From Thozetella sp. PMI_491 (lineage: Eukaryota; Ascomycota; Sordariomycetes; Chaetosphaeriales; Chaetosphaeriaceae), in assembly GCA_021432635.1 (NCBI GenBank), contig MU270053.1, positions 279,743-343,742 on the forward strand: a stretch of 64,000 nucleotides of DNA. Reading direction: 5' to 3'. Shown here one piece after another: positions 45,703-55,739 of the stretch. The translations under genes and the position numbers were made by a program. The first letter of the stretch is position 1. Each line of letters opens with the position of its first letter. Under the pieces are notes generated by a model that did not search any database, had not been told where the DNA came from, and was given only the letters and a program-made list of their open reading frames with translations.

Positions 45703-46488
45703 ATGCGGGATTACGAGTACGACGACTACGGCCGGGGCAGGTCTCGCACCCGAGCCAAGAGCTATAGGGAATACTCGCCGTCTGAGGGATCCGTCGACTC
45801 GCACTACTCGCGGCGCTCGCGGCGTCGCTCGGTCCAGCGCTCTGTCCAGCGTTCTGTCCAGCGCACCGTCCAGCGGGATCCTACCTACGACGACCCAAGC
45901 TACCAGGTAGAAAACTCCCGCGCCGTCGTCGTCCGTCAGGAGTACCCCGTAGCCGCGCCTGCTTCTGACCGGTCCGGCTCATCCGATTATCACTACTCCC
46001 GGAACCGGTCCCGGCGCCGGACACACTCGGTCGACACCACCCAGGTGTACTACCCGACGCGGGAGGGCTACTACTACGAGCGCCGCGAGTACAGTACCTC
46101 GCCGGTGCGGGACAAGCGTCTACGGCGGCGAAGCTACCGCAGCGTCAGCCGCCGCCGCCGCAGCCCTAGTCCGGCGTACAGCGAGTACTCGTATGACGAG
46201 TACTCGGCCGACGAGTCCGGAAAAAGCAAATGGAAGCGGCCGGCCGAGGTGGGGGCCAAGGCGGCGGCCTTCGAGGCATTCCGACTCCGCAAGGAGCCCG
46301 GCTCTTGGATGGGCGCCAAAGGCACTCGCGTCGCCACCGTTGCGCTGGCCGCGGCCGGCATCAACCGGATGCTAGAGAAGAACCCGGACAAGAAGAGCAC
46401 CCTCAAGACGGTCGAGTCCATCATCGGCGCCAAGATCATCAACCGGGTACTGAACGGACCCAAGAAGAACTTACGATACGAATACTAA
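45703..46488 (+). CDS. Arg/Ser/Tyr-rich hypothetical protein (DUF3824-like)
   Basis: Single exon, 261 aa. The first two thirds are low complexity with many Arg, Ser and Tyr residues, including four tandem RSVQ-type units (RSVQRSVQRSVQRTVQR), REYSPS and RSPSPAYSEYSYDEY blocks. The last 80 residues are a compact Ala/Gly/Lys domain (RPAEVGAKAAAFEAFRLRKE, VATVALAAAGINRMLEKNPD, VESIIGAKIINRVLNGP). The tail resembles small alpha-helical Ala/Gly-rich segments found in fungal proteins annotated DUF3824 or glycine-zipper-like; that match is from memory. RS-rich content could indicate a nuclear or phosphorylated protein, but no RNA-binding domain is present. Function unknown. Confidence 0.75.
   Translation: MRDYEYDDYGRGRSRTRAKSYREYSPSEGSVDSHYSRRSRRRSVQRSVQRSVQRTVQRDPTYDDPSYQVENSRAVVVRQEYPVAAPASDRSGSSDYHYSRNRSRRRTHSVDTTQVYYPTREGYYYERREYSTSPVRDKRLRRRSYRSVSRRRRSPSPAYSEYSYDEYSADESGKSKWKRPAEVGAKAAAFEAFRLRKEPGSWMGAKGTRVATVALAAAGINRMLEKNPDKKSTLKTVESIIGAKIINRVLNGPKKNLRYEY
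45830..45877 (+). repeat. 12-nt coding tandem repeat (SVQR)x4
   Basis: Four in-frame copies of a TCNGTCCAGCGC-type unit encode SVQR, SVQR, SVQR and TVQR in the preceding protein. Sequence similarity between copies suggests recent slippage or unequal exchange. Confidence 0.65.
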
Positions 46489-47376
46489 GAGACTCTCATA
46501 TGAAGTAACGACCCTGGCGTTTTGGAGCGGCATGGACTGGGATGGAAATGGATCTGTCTATATACCTTGACTCTGGAGATGCCATACCTAGCAGCCACTC
46601 TTGTGCTGTACATCTACCTCTCCTTGGTCCTGTTTTGTAAGACAGCGGAGCGAGAACATGTTTATTAGTTGACGAATACAAATCCTTTGACATCCGGCCA
46701 TGAGTCTCGGTCGCAGCGCACCTATTACAAAGAAGTCCCTTTGCCCAGTTAAAAATCAGGGGGCAGGGCCAAGCACAACAGTGTCGTCGACGGTCCAGCC
46801 TCTGCACACACCACCGCCCCTGGCCCACGATCCGCTTAGTCGTCACCCTTGGGCAGATTCCTGTGGGCACATTTATTAATTTTGGTTCGGGCTCTGCTTT
46901 CAACAACCAAGAAGACGCTGGTAGCCTGGTGGCGCGTACGTCGAATAGCTGTGAGAATGTTGACTAACAACTTCACAGTGTCCTGGACCTACCGTTCCTG
47001 TGACGATGCGGATGCTGCACCAAGATACGACCACTACCCATGGGCGACCATATTGGACTAAAACCTGACAGCTATAAGCAGGTGGTTGATACTAACTTCT
47101 TCAATAGCTAGCAGTCGAGCCACTGTCACCAGCACTAGCATTTGTAAGTCAAGCCCTCTGTTCAATCCACACGGCTACCAGCGTTTTTTTTTTCTTGAAA
47201 AAAAAAGTAGTCCCCCTCCTGTTCCTTTAACCCCCCTCCTTTCAGACCTATGAAGCGAGTCATATCGAAGTCTACTCTGTTTCCTCGAGTAGCATTTGAG
47301 TTATGTGGATTTGATTGTTTTCTACCGAAATGAATCCCGGCTTGTTTATTTTCGGCTATGGTGAATGGTAATGCTG
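46489..47376. other. intergenic between convergent genes
   Basis: No gene is supported. The stretch from 46840 to 47340 is AT-richer with weak ORFs, the longest (46496-46906, minus) having no domain. It holds the 3' ends of both neighbours. Confidence 0.4.
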
Positions 47377-48102
47377 CTATTCCTGTTGAAGTTTTGCGAG
47401 CAACTTCTCGAGATCCTCCCGGTGCTCCTCCTGATACACTCCGAACGGCCCTTCCCCAGAGCCGTCGATGATCTCCCGCAACTCGGCAAACAGTTTCTCT
47501 GCCTCGGCTCGCCGTGCCGGGCCCTGCCTCCAGACGGCTTCGGCAATCATCCTCCTCGCCCCAATAGACTGCGGCGAGTGCTTCCCTAGCTTCCCATCTA
47601 GCCAATCCCGCACTGGAAGCTCCGTCTGTTCCGCCTCGGCATACTCTCCTTTCTTGATGAGGGTCATCGTGAGCGTGTGAAAATGTGACAGATTTCCCTT
47701 GTCCTTTTGCAGGTCGATCATAGTACGCAGCGTGGTCTCGGCCTCGGGGTCGTCCAACTTGTCCTGGATGTCGAACTTGGCCAGCATCAGCTTGTCCCAG
47801 CCCGGGAAGGCGACATCGAAGTACGTCTGAGGTGCCGCAGCGGCATCCTCCTTGGCCAACTTCTCGTCGAGAAGGCGGAGTAAGAGCCTGAGCTTACTCT
47901 GCAGGCTCTCGGCGCTGTCCGGGTCGATGGGCAGAGCCTCAACTTCCTCGGGCGGGAAGCTCTGCAGGAAGTTCCGGCCCGTGGTGAAGTGGACATCGCG
48001 CCAGAACTTGTTGTCCGGGATCGGGTGTTCCCAGTTGAAATTCTTGGCAGCCCCGATGTCGTTCTTGCCTGTCGAATAGCGGACCTGGTCGGGAGCAGCC
48101 AT
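47377..48102 (-). CDS. hypothetical helical protein, TPR-like
   Basis: Start at MAAPDQVRYSTGKND (48102), 241 aa; the frame stays open upstream to 48342, but that extension is Cys/Trp/Ile-rich and does not look coding. Helical throughout, with repeats suggestive of tetratricopeptide arrays: FHTLTMTLIKKGEYAEAEQT, PQSIGARRMIAEAVWRQGP and AEAEKLFAELREIIDGSGEG. The N-terminal half contains NFNWEHPIPDNKFWRDVHFT and TYFDVAFPGWDKLMLAKFD. There is no signal peptide or membrane segment. It could be a lineage-specific protein; I do not recognise an orthologue. Divergent from the Sec2-like gene 1.6 kb away. Confidence 0.75.
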   Translation of the reverse strand: MAAPDQVRYSTGKNDIGAAKNFNWEHPIPDNKFWRDVHFTTGRNFLQSFPPEEVEALPIDPDSAESLQSKLRLLLRLLDEKLAKEDAAAAPQTYFDVAFPGWDKLMLAKFDIQDKLDDPEAETTLRTMIDLQKDKGNLSHFHTLTMTLIKKGEYAEAEQTELPVRDWLDGKLGKHSPQSIGARRMIAEAVWRQGPARRAEAEKLFAELREIIDGSGEGPFGVYQEEHREDLEKLLAKLQQE

Positions 48103-49699
48103 CGTTGGGTAGGGGGAATATTTCGAATGCAGGTGGTGGACGACGAGATGAGATTGGGATAGCTTGGCGTTCTTCCGGCTGCGACTCCAAAGCGCAGTCT
48201 TGATGAGGTAGATATAAGACAAAATCCGACTGTAGAAGCAAGGGGTTATGTTGCACCAAGCGATTCCTATACTGGATATACATTCGAGCGTGGTTGCCTC
48301 GGAAGGCATCCAATTAAGCTTGTCTAGGTAAGTACTTGCCAATTTGGACTACTTCGATACCCTTTCGGTATCAACGAATGGCGAGCGAGCAGCGCCAAGA
48401 TTTGCCTGCCTAAGGATCCCTGGCAGGTGAAGTAAGGTGCCTATTCCGCTTGGGCGACCACCAAAGGCGTCAGATACTGTCGCATCCGAATACACACACC
48501 CGGAATCCGGCTTGACGAAAATAGAAGGCAGTTGCACTTTCTTTTGGTCTCCTCAGGCAAAGACATACGGAGTGCCCCAGGCAGCAATAGGGGGACGTTT
48601 GTGTGGCCGTCTGCTAGCCGCAAGGGCGGCGCAAAATACTGTACAGCAGCTCTCGGGTTGAAGGTAGCTAAGGTAAGACCCCTGCCCGAGAGACGCGCTA
48701 TCTGAGTGCGGGAAGGAGATCCTCAATTTCTACGCAGTCTAGAATAGGTTATTTCTGGATTGGTGCTACATGCGCAAATGTCACCACAAATCAAGCCTGG
48801 CATGGGGCTTGGCCTGCAGTGTCCAAGGCCCGCAGGCCAGAAACGGGGTCTCTCTTCGCGCCCTGTCACAAAGCATCTGAAACGAGGACGCATTGTCCCT
48901 GCTGGTGGCTACCGCATAACGTCGTCGTCATGGAACGGAGCCGGGTTGGGCACCAGACTCGGTCCAATGGCTACAAAATGCACGCGAAGGGCGTTGGCGC
49001 CTCTGAGAAGCGCCAGAGACCAGCCGAGGAATCCCGCAAAGACCCAAGGTTAATTATTCCCACGAAAGCCCAGCCAGTGAAGAGTAACGCCTAGTGAAAT
49101 CCCGGAGACTCGGATTACTATGGTAGTTATGGTAAGGTAGTTACGTAGTCCCGGCGCCAGCGCCATGGCTTGGCTTCCCCAGCCCCATGCCGTTCGGCAC
49201 TAGCGCATAACGTCAGGCCCCGAGAGTGGGCATCAGAGGGGGGCGGGACGCTAAATTTACGCCATTGGCCCTGGCCGCCCCCCCCCATGTACACGCCACC
49301 CTCGTGTGTGGGAACCCGCTGGGGTGCTGAGCCGCTTGTTTTTTTTGGTGGCCGGTAAGGGAGACACATGCTTCACGCCCGACGCAGCCCTAGAATAAAA
49401 GGAAGCACTGCCACGCCACCCAACCAACCTCCCAGACCTGAAGAAGCACATCTCTAGACCTGCACGCTATCTAGATCTCTAGACTACACAATCCTCACCG
49501 AATTGGCAATTCTGCACACCCACAGACATCTGCTGACGAAAGTGCGGACGACCGCGCGTCGGCACTGGCAGACTTTCTCGCCCGTTTGGTGCGACAATCA
49601 GGGATCCCTCCGCGGCCCCCTTCTTTCTCCCTCTTAAAAACGGGCAACGCCACCCAACAGCCGACCGGCCGGACCCCGTCCGAACCGTGACACGACACC
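48103..49699. promoter_or_regulatory. 1.6 kb divergent intergenic region
   Basis: It lies between the starts of the TPR-like and Sec2-like genes. ORFs at 48760-49094 and 49127-49451 overlap and have no domain. The last 300 bases before 49700 carry C-rich and CTAGA-repeat sequence (CTAGACC, CTAGATCTCTAGAC at about 49453-49485), presumably leader. Confidence 0.4.
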
Positions 49700-50608
49700 A
49701 TGTCCGCAACAGCGACAATAACCATGGCGACGCTCGACACCTCCACGATGCCGACCAAAATGTCGACGGCACCGTGCTGCCCCAGCTGCGGCTCGGATCT
49801 CGGCCTCCTTGCCTTCGAGGAGACGCAGGCCGCGCTGGCCGACGCCCAGAAGCAGATTGCCGATCTCCAGGCCCAGGTCCGGCTCCTGAACCAGAAAGCG
49901 ACAGCTGCCGTCGACCGCTGGGCCGACTACGAAGATGAGCTCGCCAAGCTGCGCAGCGCGCTCAAGGCGTCCTCCGAGGACCGCCCCAAATCTCAACCCG
50001 CGCCGCCCGTGACGCCGCCCCAGCCTGCCCCGTCGCCCGCGCGGTCATCCTTCCTCAACGTGGGCGCCAACCGGCTCTCACAGCTTCTGTCGCCGCGCAA
50101 GTCTGCGCCGAGCCTCAAGCCGACGTGGCGGTCGCCCCCGAACACGGCACACAACTCGCTCAACGGCGCGCTGCTGAGTCCCAGCGCTACCGGGCTCTTC
50201 TCGCCCGCCATGCCGCTGTCGCCCACACCCAGCACCGATGACTTGATGGAGGCGCTGTCGTACGAGCAATCGCTGCGGCTAGCGGCCGAGGGCAAGCTCA
50301 GCGACACGAGCCGCGAGGTCGAGGAGCTGAGCGTGTCGCTGTTTGAGCAGGCCAACGAGATGGTGGCGACGGAGCGGCGCGCGCGCGCTAAGCTCGCAGA
50401 GCGCGTCGAGGTGCTGGAGAAGAGGGATTTTGATAAGCGCAAGCGCCTGGACACGCTGGAGAGCGCGATGGGGCGGATCGAGCGTGTAAGGGACCTTCTT
50501 GGCCAGACCGACGGCGGGAACACGTCTCGCGCCGCGCCGACGAGCGAGGCGCTCCCACCACCCACAATTCAGGAGCCCGAGCCCGAGAGTACTTCTTCGA
50601 CGGAATGA
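49700..50608 (+). CDS. SEC2: Sec2-domain Rab guanine nucleotide exchange factor
   Basis: Sec2 activates the Rab Sec4 on secretory vesicles, driving polarised exocytosis at hyphal tips. Single exon, 302 aa. The N-terminus has a CCPSCGSDLG Cys motif and a first coiled coil (ALADAQKQIADLQAQVRLLN, residues about 45-85). A Ser/Pro-rich linker comes next. The Sec2p coiled-coil exchange region follows at about 180-265, with SYEQSLRLAAEGKLSDTSRE, EVEELSVSLFEQANEMVATE and ERRARAKLAERVEVLEKRD; the SLFEQANEMV block is diagnostic of Sec2/Rabin8. The start could also be one of three nearby in-frame ATGs (residues 9, 17 or 21). It is much shorter than yeast Sec2 and lacks a long C-terminal region, which is usual for annotated filamentous relatives as I recall them. 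Confidence 0.85.
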   Translation: MSATATITMATLDTSTMPTKMSTAPCCPSCGSDLGLLAFEETQAALADAQKQIADLQAQVRLLNQKATAAVDRWADYEDELAKLRSALKASSEDRPKSQPAPPVTPPQPAPSPARSSFLNVGANRLSQLLSPRKSAPSLKPTWRSPPNTAHNSLNGALLSPSATGLFSPAMPLSPTPSTDDLMEALSYEQSLRLAAEGKLSDTSREVEELSVSLFEQANEMVATERRARAKLAERVEVLEKRDFDKRKRLDTLESAMGRIERVRDLLGQTDGGNTSRAAPTSEALPPPTIQEPEPESTSSTE

Positions 50609-51214
50609 TTCATATACCATGGTTTAGAGAGAGGCACCAAGGGTGGGGGGAGGGCAGACGATGAGGCAGAATGCATTCAAAGGAAAGGGGAAGGCCTCCG
50701 GTGAAATGAAGCCTTGGACGATGAGAAAATGATCGCTTTATCATCCTTGATGGTTTTTGGGGGGCTTTACGACTGCATATATCGGGGCATCGGGCGGCAC
50801 AGAGAACCAAGCATCTAGGTGGTTTCTGCAATAGGGGGAGCATGGAGACAAAACGCATCTGGAAGGAGTCAAGGTTCTTGGTTCGGGCATATCGAGGTCT
50901 ATCTCAGTTACCTGCCTACCCTATCTAATGAGAGTTGAACAACATCTGCATCGCGATGAGATGCCAATATCAAACTTCTTTCTGCCCTCTAATCAAGTCT
51001 ATTCATTTCTCTGGCGCGCATCTGGTGCGCAGCTAGTACCGCTTGCGCCAAAGTCTAATGCCCTCCATAACCTAGACTGGTGGTTGGTCGGTCGGCCGGG
51101 CGGGGACCCCTAGTATTGCTAGCACTATAGGGGACCCTCTTGCAGATTCGAAGATCTGCCCTGTATGATTGCCAGGGATGATACCATCCCTTGGACTTCC
51201 TACGTCACGGCCAT
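50609..51214. other. intergenic between convergent Sec2-like and PUS4
   Basis: No gene is seen. These are 3' flanks; AT content rises around 50900-51060. Only short ORFs without domains are present. Confidence 0.4.
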
Positions 51215-52659
51215 TTACGCCCCTACTAAGCTTGCCTCGGCCTGCGCTGAATCGCCCTGGGATGTCTTCGAATCAGGTTTCTCTTCGGTCCCCTCGGGCT
51301 GTTGTGTGCCGGGAGACGACTGCACCCTCGCGGGTGGATTAGGACGATGGGTGCTGCCTCCGTTTTCCTTCGACCATGCGCCTAGCATGCTGTCGATTTG
51401 AGGCCCCCAGACATCCTCCCCCTTGTCTAGATCGTCGTACTCCATACACCGCTCGCCGTCCAGACTGAACTGGCCCTGGCGTGTCCGGCAGAGTTCCGCC
51501 ATCATGGCTCCGGAACCGAGCTTCTCCCCCAGGTCATGGCAGAAGCTGCGAACGTAGAAGCCCGACGTGACTGTCATTCGGATCTTCGCTGCGGGCGGGC
51601 CCTTTCCCTCCCAAGGAGGAGGGGTGTTGGGGGCCGGGGGCGTGGGGATCAGATCGGAGCCTTTGCCTTTAAACTTCCGGGGTAGCTTCCCCAGGGCGCC
51701 GGACATCATGGGTTCCTCTGCCTGCTCGATCTCCTCGACCTTCCTCCTCTTAGGCGACTTGAGGTCCTCGTGCACGAGGCTGTCGAAGCTCTCCTCTGCT
51801 GCCCTCTTGGTGGTCTGGTACTGTGCCAACGCCTGGGACTCTTGCTCCTCCTGCTCTGGAGTGAACACCCTTGGCTCCTCGTCCGACGCTGCTTGCCGCT
51901 TGGCGACCCGCCAGACCGAGTCGACCAAGTTCTTCTCCGTCAAATCTGCTTCATCCGTCGGCCAGCGGTGGTCGTGCGTGCCTGGATCATACCACTCAAC
52001 AAGCTCTAGCTCGCTCACGTCGACCTCCCGGGTCTCGATCTCCCTGGGGATCGGCTTGCCCTCCCGGGCGTACTCGTAGAGCGGCTTGCCCTCCATCTTC
52101 AGCGCCGAGTAGAGCGGCGGCATCTGCCTGTATTTACCCCGGAAGGACTCCATGGCCTTCTCAACCGCAGGTCTTGTAATCTCGCCGTATGGCCCCTTCT
52201 TGATGAGGCGGCCCACGCGGTCGTACGTGTCGGTGCTGGCACCAAACAGCACGACTGTCTCGTATGTCTTGGTGCACCCGAGGAAGCGAGGAAGGGCCTT
52301 TGTTCCCTTGCCGACCCCAAGAATCAAGACGCCAGTGGCGAGGGGGTCGAGGGTACCACCGTGGCCCATCTTCACCCTAATGCCCTGCTTCGCCTTGCTC
52401 CGCCGCCTCTTCTCACTCCACGACTCATTGGCCCTATTCGCCCTGTCTTGTTCGAGAAGTGGTTTGAAGGTTGCGGAATGCTGAAAGTGCGACTGGCAGT
52501 CTCGGATTACTTGAGCAGAGCTCATGCCAAGGGGCTTATTGATAGCTGGCGTTAGAACCCCATGTTAGCCATGATCACCTCCTTTCTGGCCGCCCTAGAG
52601 TGGCGCCCGTGAACGATTGACTTGCCGAAAACGCCTTCTAGGACGTCGCCTTTGGCCAT
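51215..52659 (-). CDS. PUS4: tRNA pseudouridine-55 synthase (TruB/Pus4)
   Basis: Pus4 converts U55 of the tRNA T-loop to pseudouridine in nucleus and mitochondria. Two exons, minus strand: 52659-52626 and 52545-51215, 454 aa. Joining exon 1 (MAKGDVLEGVF) to exon 2 (AINKPLGMSSAQVIRDCQ) rebuilds the family N-terminus exactly, and requires a GC-AG intron (donor GCAAGT, branch CTAAC, acceptor CCAG). TruB motifs: MGHGGTLDPLATGVLILGVG with the catalytic Asp, KTYETVVLFGASTDTYDRVG, FRGKYRQMPPLYSALKMEGK, and the C-terminal VTSGFYVRSFCHDLGEKLGS. A long Lys/Glu-rich insert sits in the middle, as in fungal Pus4. An in-frame ATG at 52692 could extend the start by 11 residues. Predictors that only accept GT donors would truncate the gene to start at 52525. 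Confidence 0.93.
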
Positions 52660-53491
52660 TCTGACGTATTTGAAGAGCTTGGCGGGGCGCATCCAGATTT
52701 TTTTTTCCCCTAGCTCGTCGCGCCCAAGGCGAGGCTGAGCAAAACTGGAGGAGGGCGGCTGGACGGGAAGGGAGAGGGATGCGACCACGCTGCTAGGGAG
52801 CCGAGTACGGGCGGAAGGCTCGCTCTCCTGGAGATTGGCACGGATGACTCGGCGCGAAGCTGCTGAAAGCCCGGAGGGGAGTGAGCAGTCGGCGCCGTGG
52901 AGAAGACGGGGGAAATGAGGGAGCAAGGAGAAGAGTTCTGGTTGCCGGCCCAAGTTCTCCGTCTGGAAGTACAGCTAAATTTGGTCTTTTGGCTGCATAG
53001 CGATTCAAAAAAAATTTTAGGGGGCAGACTGTTGGTCTGTTGCTTATCAGCTGCGACGCATTTAGGAGTCCCAAGGTAGCTGTACTGGGCTTTCTGCGGG
53101 GTCGCGCCTGGAAGTCGCCGAGCAAACCCCTGAAGGGTAGTACCACTACATGCCGTCCTCCCTTGAAGCCAAGCCTTAAGCAGCTCTGGTTTCTTCCCCA
53201 CTTCACCCCACCACCACCACCCACTGGCTGGTCTCTTCCCTGGCAGCCTGCCAGCCTACACCTTTGCTCGGAGCGCGTTGCGTTGCGCGTGCTCACTTTA
53301 CGATCGACCGCGTAAAGAGCCTCCTCCGCTCTAGCCGGCCTTGCCAGCCCACTCCCCCCCCTTTTTTCCCCAACCCAGCAACCCAGCCCATACAGAGGAA
53401 AGCAACGATCACCGGCCGTCCCACACATCGGCCACCGAGCACCCTCGAACCCGAACTCATCTCCCCGGGCGGCCGCGCGCACTTTAGCAGC
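52660..53491. promoter_or_regulatory. divergent region PUS4/RFD gene
   Basis: These 832 bases lie between divergent starts. Long ORFs here on both strands (52793-53611 minus, 53264 onward plus) overlap and are not conserved; the plus one runs in frame into the downstream exon but lacks protein-like composition before 53492. Confidence 0.45.
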
Positions 53492-55739
53492 ATGGCTGGC
53501 CGACGGCGGAGGCTCTCGAACTCGACAGTCCAGACGGTCGACGAGACCACACTCCGCCCCAAGAGAGAAAGCTCGGTGCTCAAGCCGGTCCCCGCCGGCA
53601 AACCCGAGCACGACTGGCCTACGTTTGTCTTGAATGATGCCGTCGTATACCGCATGGATGGCACCACGCTCGGCAACCCGCTGCTGGTCGACACCGAAGG
53701 GCCATTCGTGATTCGCGGCCAGCTCGAGATCGACGACAAGGACCAGGAGCCTCTACGTGCGTCTTTCCTAAACTACGGAGCGACGCTGCACCTGTTTGCT
53801 GACGTTATTGGACCCTTTTTGCAGTCGTCAGGGCGAACACAAGAGCTGCTTATGTCGAAATTGCGCGCTCGAACCGATATGCTATAGGATATGGTCCTGT
53901 CTCCTTCTGGGTCTCGGGCGCCGCCGGGTGGTACGAAATCCGACCCGCGCCGAAGTATAGAGTTGTGTATGCCGAGATCCTGGAGGCCATCACTCTCTAC
54001 TACGAGATCATGGGCGCCTCCGAGTCGTACGATGGCCTAGTCGATGCCGCTCGGAGTAAGCGCAAGGGTAAAAAGGGCAAGCCGCCACCCCCGTTAACTA
54101 TTGACGACATCTTCCTCCAGGTATTCCACACCCGGCTCTTTCTCGCTGCCCACACCACTGACCGCCACCCAGTATGCGCAAGCCGTCGGGGATGGCGTCT
54201 TCTACGATGAGGTCGTGCTGCGCTGTGACCGCTGGGCCCAGTTCTTTATCTCGCACTTCCATAAGGAGACAGAATACAGCTGGAAAGGCAACACTTTTTA
54301 TCAGTGGATGCTTGAGCGACACCCTGTACGGAACTCCTTCGAATTCGCGGCATGACTCTCTCAAGCTAACATGTTTCCATTAGGACGTCCAGCAGACCCT
54401 CGCCGATGCAGCTGCTCGCGCGGCGTCTCAGCCGCGAAGAGTTTCAACGCCCAGAGAGATAGAAGGGTCCGAGGCGGAGCAGCCAAGGAGCCGAGCCACC
54501 CGTGGCAGACCCAGCAGCGACCTAGACGACGTGTCCATGGCTGATGCACCACTACGGCAAAGAGGCAGGAGGGCAAGCAATATCAAGGAACACAGCAGGC
54601 GTCGCGCATCGATGCCACCTCGGCAGATAACCGACGGCACGACACCCGTCCTCTTTGCATTCATCGATGTTTTGGACGACATTCTAGCCGACTGCAGGGA
54701 CGCAAACAAGGTTGACGAAAGAACGATCCGCCACAAAATGTATTTCAAATGCAAGGTGAGCTACGAACGGCCTATCGAGATGGCAAAGTACTTTTCCAAA
54801 GGCCTTCTAGAGCATCTGGGGCCCCATTGGGCGTCAACCCCTTTTTACCGCTGGTTGAAAGTAGTCTCGAAGCAAAAACCAGATGACCTAGATCAAAATA
54901 CCATCGATTCTTTCGAGCACAACGTTTTGCTACGCGAAAAAAAGGATAGATCCTCAGCCGCGGCAGCTTCCAACGCCGTCTCGTCGCGTGCTCAAACGGA
55001 GGACACCGAATCAGCGAGAGAAGTCCGGCAAGGCAAGCGCCCGCTTGGCAATCGCACAGCGGGCAAGATGTCGGCTCTACGGCCTAGGAAGCGGCTCGCG
55101 CTTGATGCGGACATGGAAGAAGAAGCGTCACCCACGAGTCATAGACAACGTACCGGCTCAGCGACTAGAGCCTCTCTGGAATATGGCGAGACCGATGGCA
55201 GCGATATGGAGGACTCTGAAGAGGAAGGCAACACAGGCTTGGTCACACCTGGCCCGAACGACTCGGTTCGACTTGTTGTGCACGCCGAGAAGCTCCCTAC
55301 CATATCTCCGTCCGGACCCGATGGGGCCTGGCTTTGCGACGAGGAGGACTGCAACTACATCGTTCGCCGGGCGGACGACGACGAAGGGAAGCAACTAATC
55401 GAAGCGCACTTTAAGGAGCATGAAATGCAGGCCCAGCGCCTCAACCTGGCCATGGAGGAAGGCACCCGTGGCCACAATCCTATCGAGTATGCATACCCCC
55501 CCCCCCCCCCCAGCCCTCCTCTCCCACAAGGCCGACATCTCAATGCGGATACTCGGCAGAGCGCTTTGGGTCTGCTCTCACAGTGGCCTTGCTCAACCGG
55601 GTTGCACAAACATCTAATCTAGGTTTCCAGGCATCTTATCCAAAAGCTGCAGATGATGAGCGGCAATGCGGCCAAGAGGGAGGCCGACTCGGACGGAGAG
55701 CCTGGACCGGCACCCATCAAGCGCCGCTTGCTCATATGA
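53492..55739 (+). CDS. replication-foci-domain and C2H2 zinc-finger protein (Raf2/DIM-7-like candidate)
   Basis: Five exons, 53492-53756, 53825-54120, 54173-54325, 54384-55486 and 55631-55739, 641 aa, all phases consistent. Residues about 40-260 look like the DNMT1 replication-foci domain (PF12047): WPTFVLNDAVVYRMDGTTLG, GPFVIRGQLEID, VRANTRAAYVEIARSNRYAI, GAAGWYEIRPAPKYRVVYAE and LYYEIMG. A middle region follows with an RQITDGTTPVLFAFIDVLDD helical block. Near the C-terminus is a finger WLCDEEDCNYIV...HFKEHE (C-x4-C, then HxxxH). The domain order recalls S. pombe Raf2, a Cul4-ligase partner for H3K9 methylation, and possibly Neurospora DIM-7. There is no methyltransferase domain. Intron 4 has a C16 run and two possible acceptors; only the second (GCATCTT) keeps a long sensible tail. 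Domain fairly sure, orthology tentative. Confidence 0.8.
55496..55511 (+). repeat. poly(C) tract in intron 4 of RFD gene
   Basis: Sixteen cytosines follow the GTATGCATA donor region. An ORF reading through this run yields a proline stretch and a false C-terminus at about 55622. Confidence 0.6.

Noticed and set aside
47377-48342. 80-residue upstream extension of the TPR-like protein
   Set aside because: Extension is Cys/Trp/Ile-rich with AT-rich codons and a better start lies at 48102.
54531-55622. Unspliced reading of the RFD gene ending in a Pro run
   Set aside because: The frame runs through the intronic C16 tract; splicing at 55487-55630 gives a better, in-phase C-terminus.
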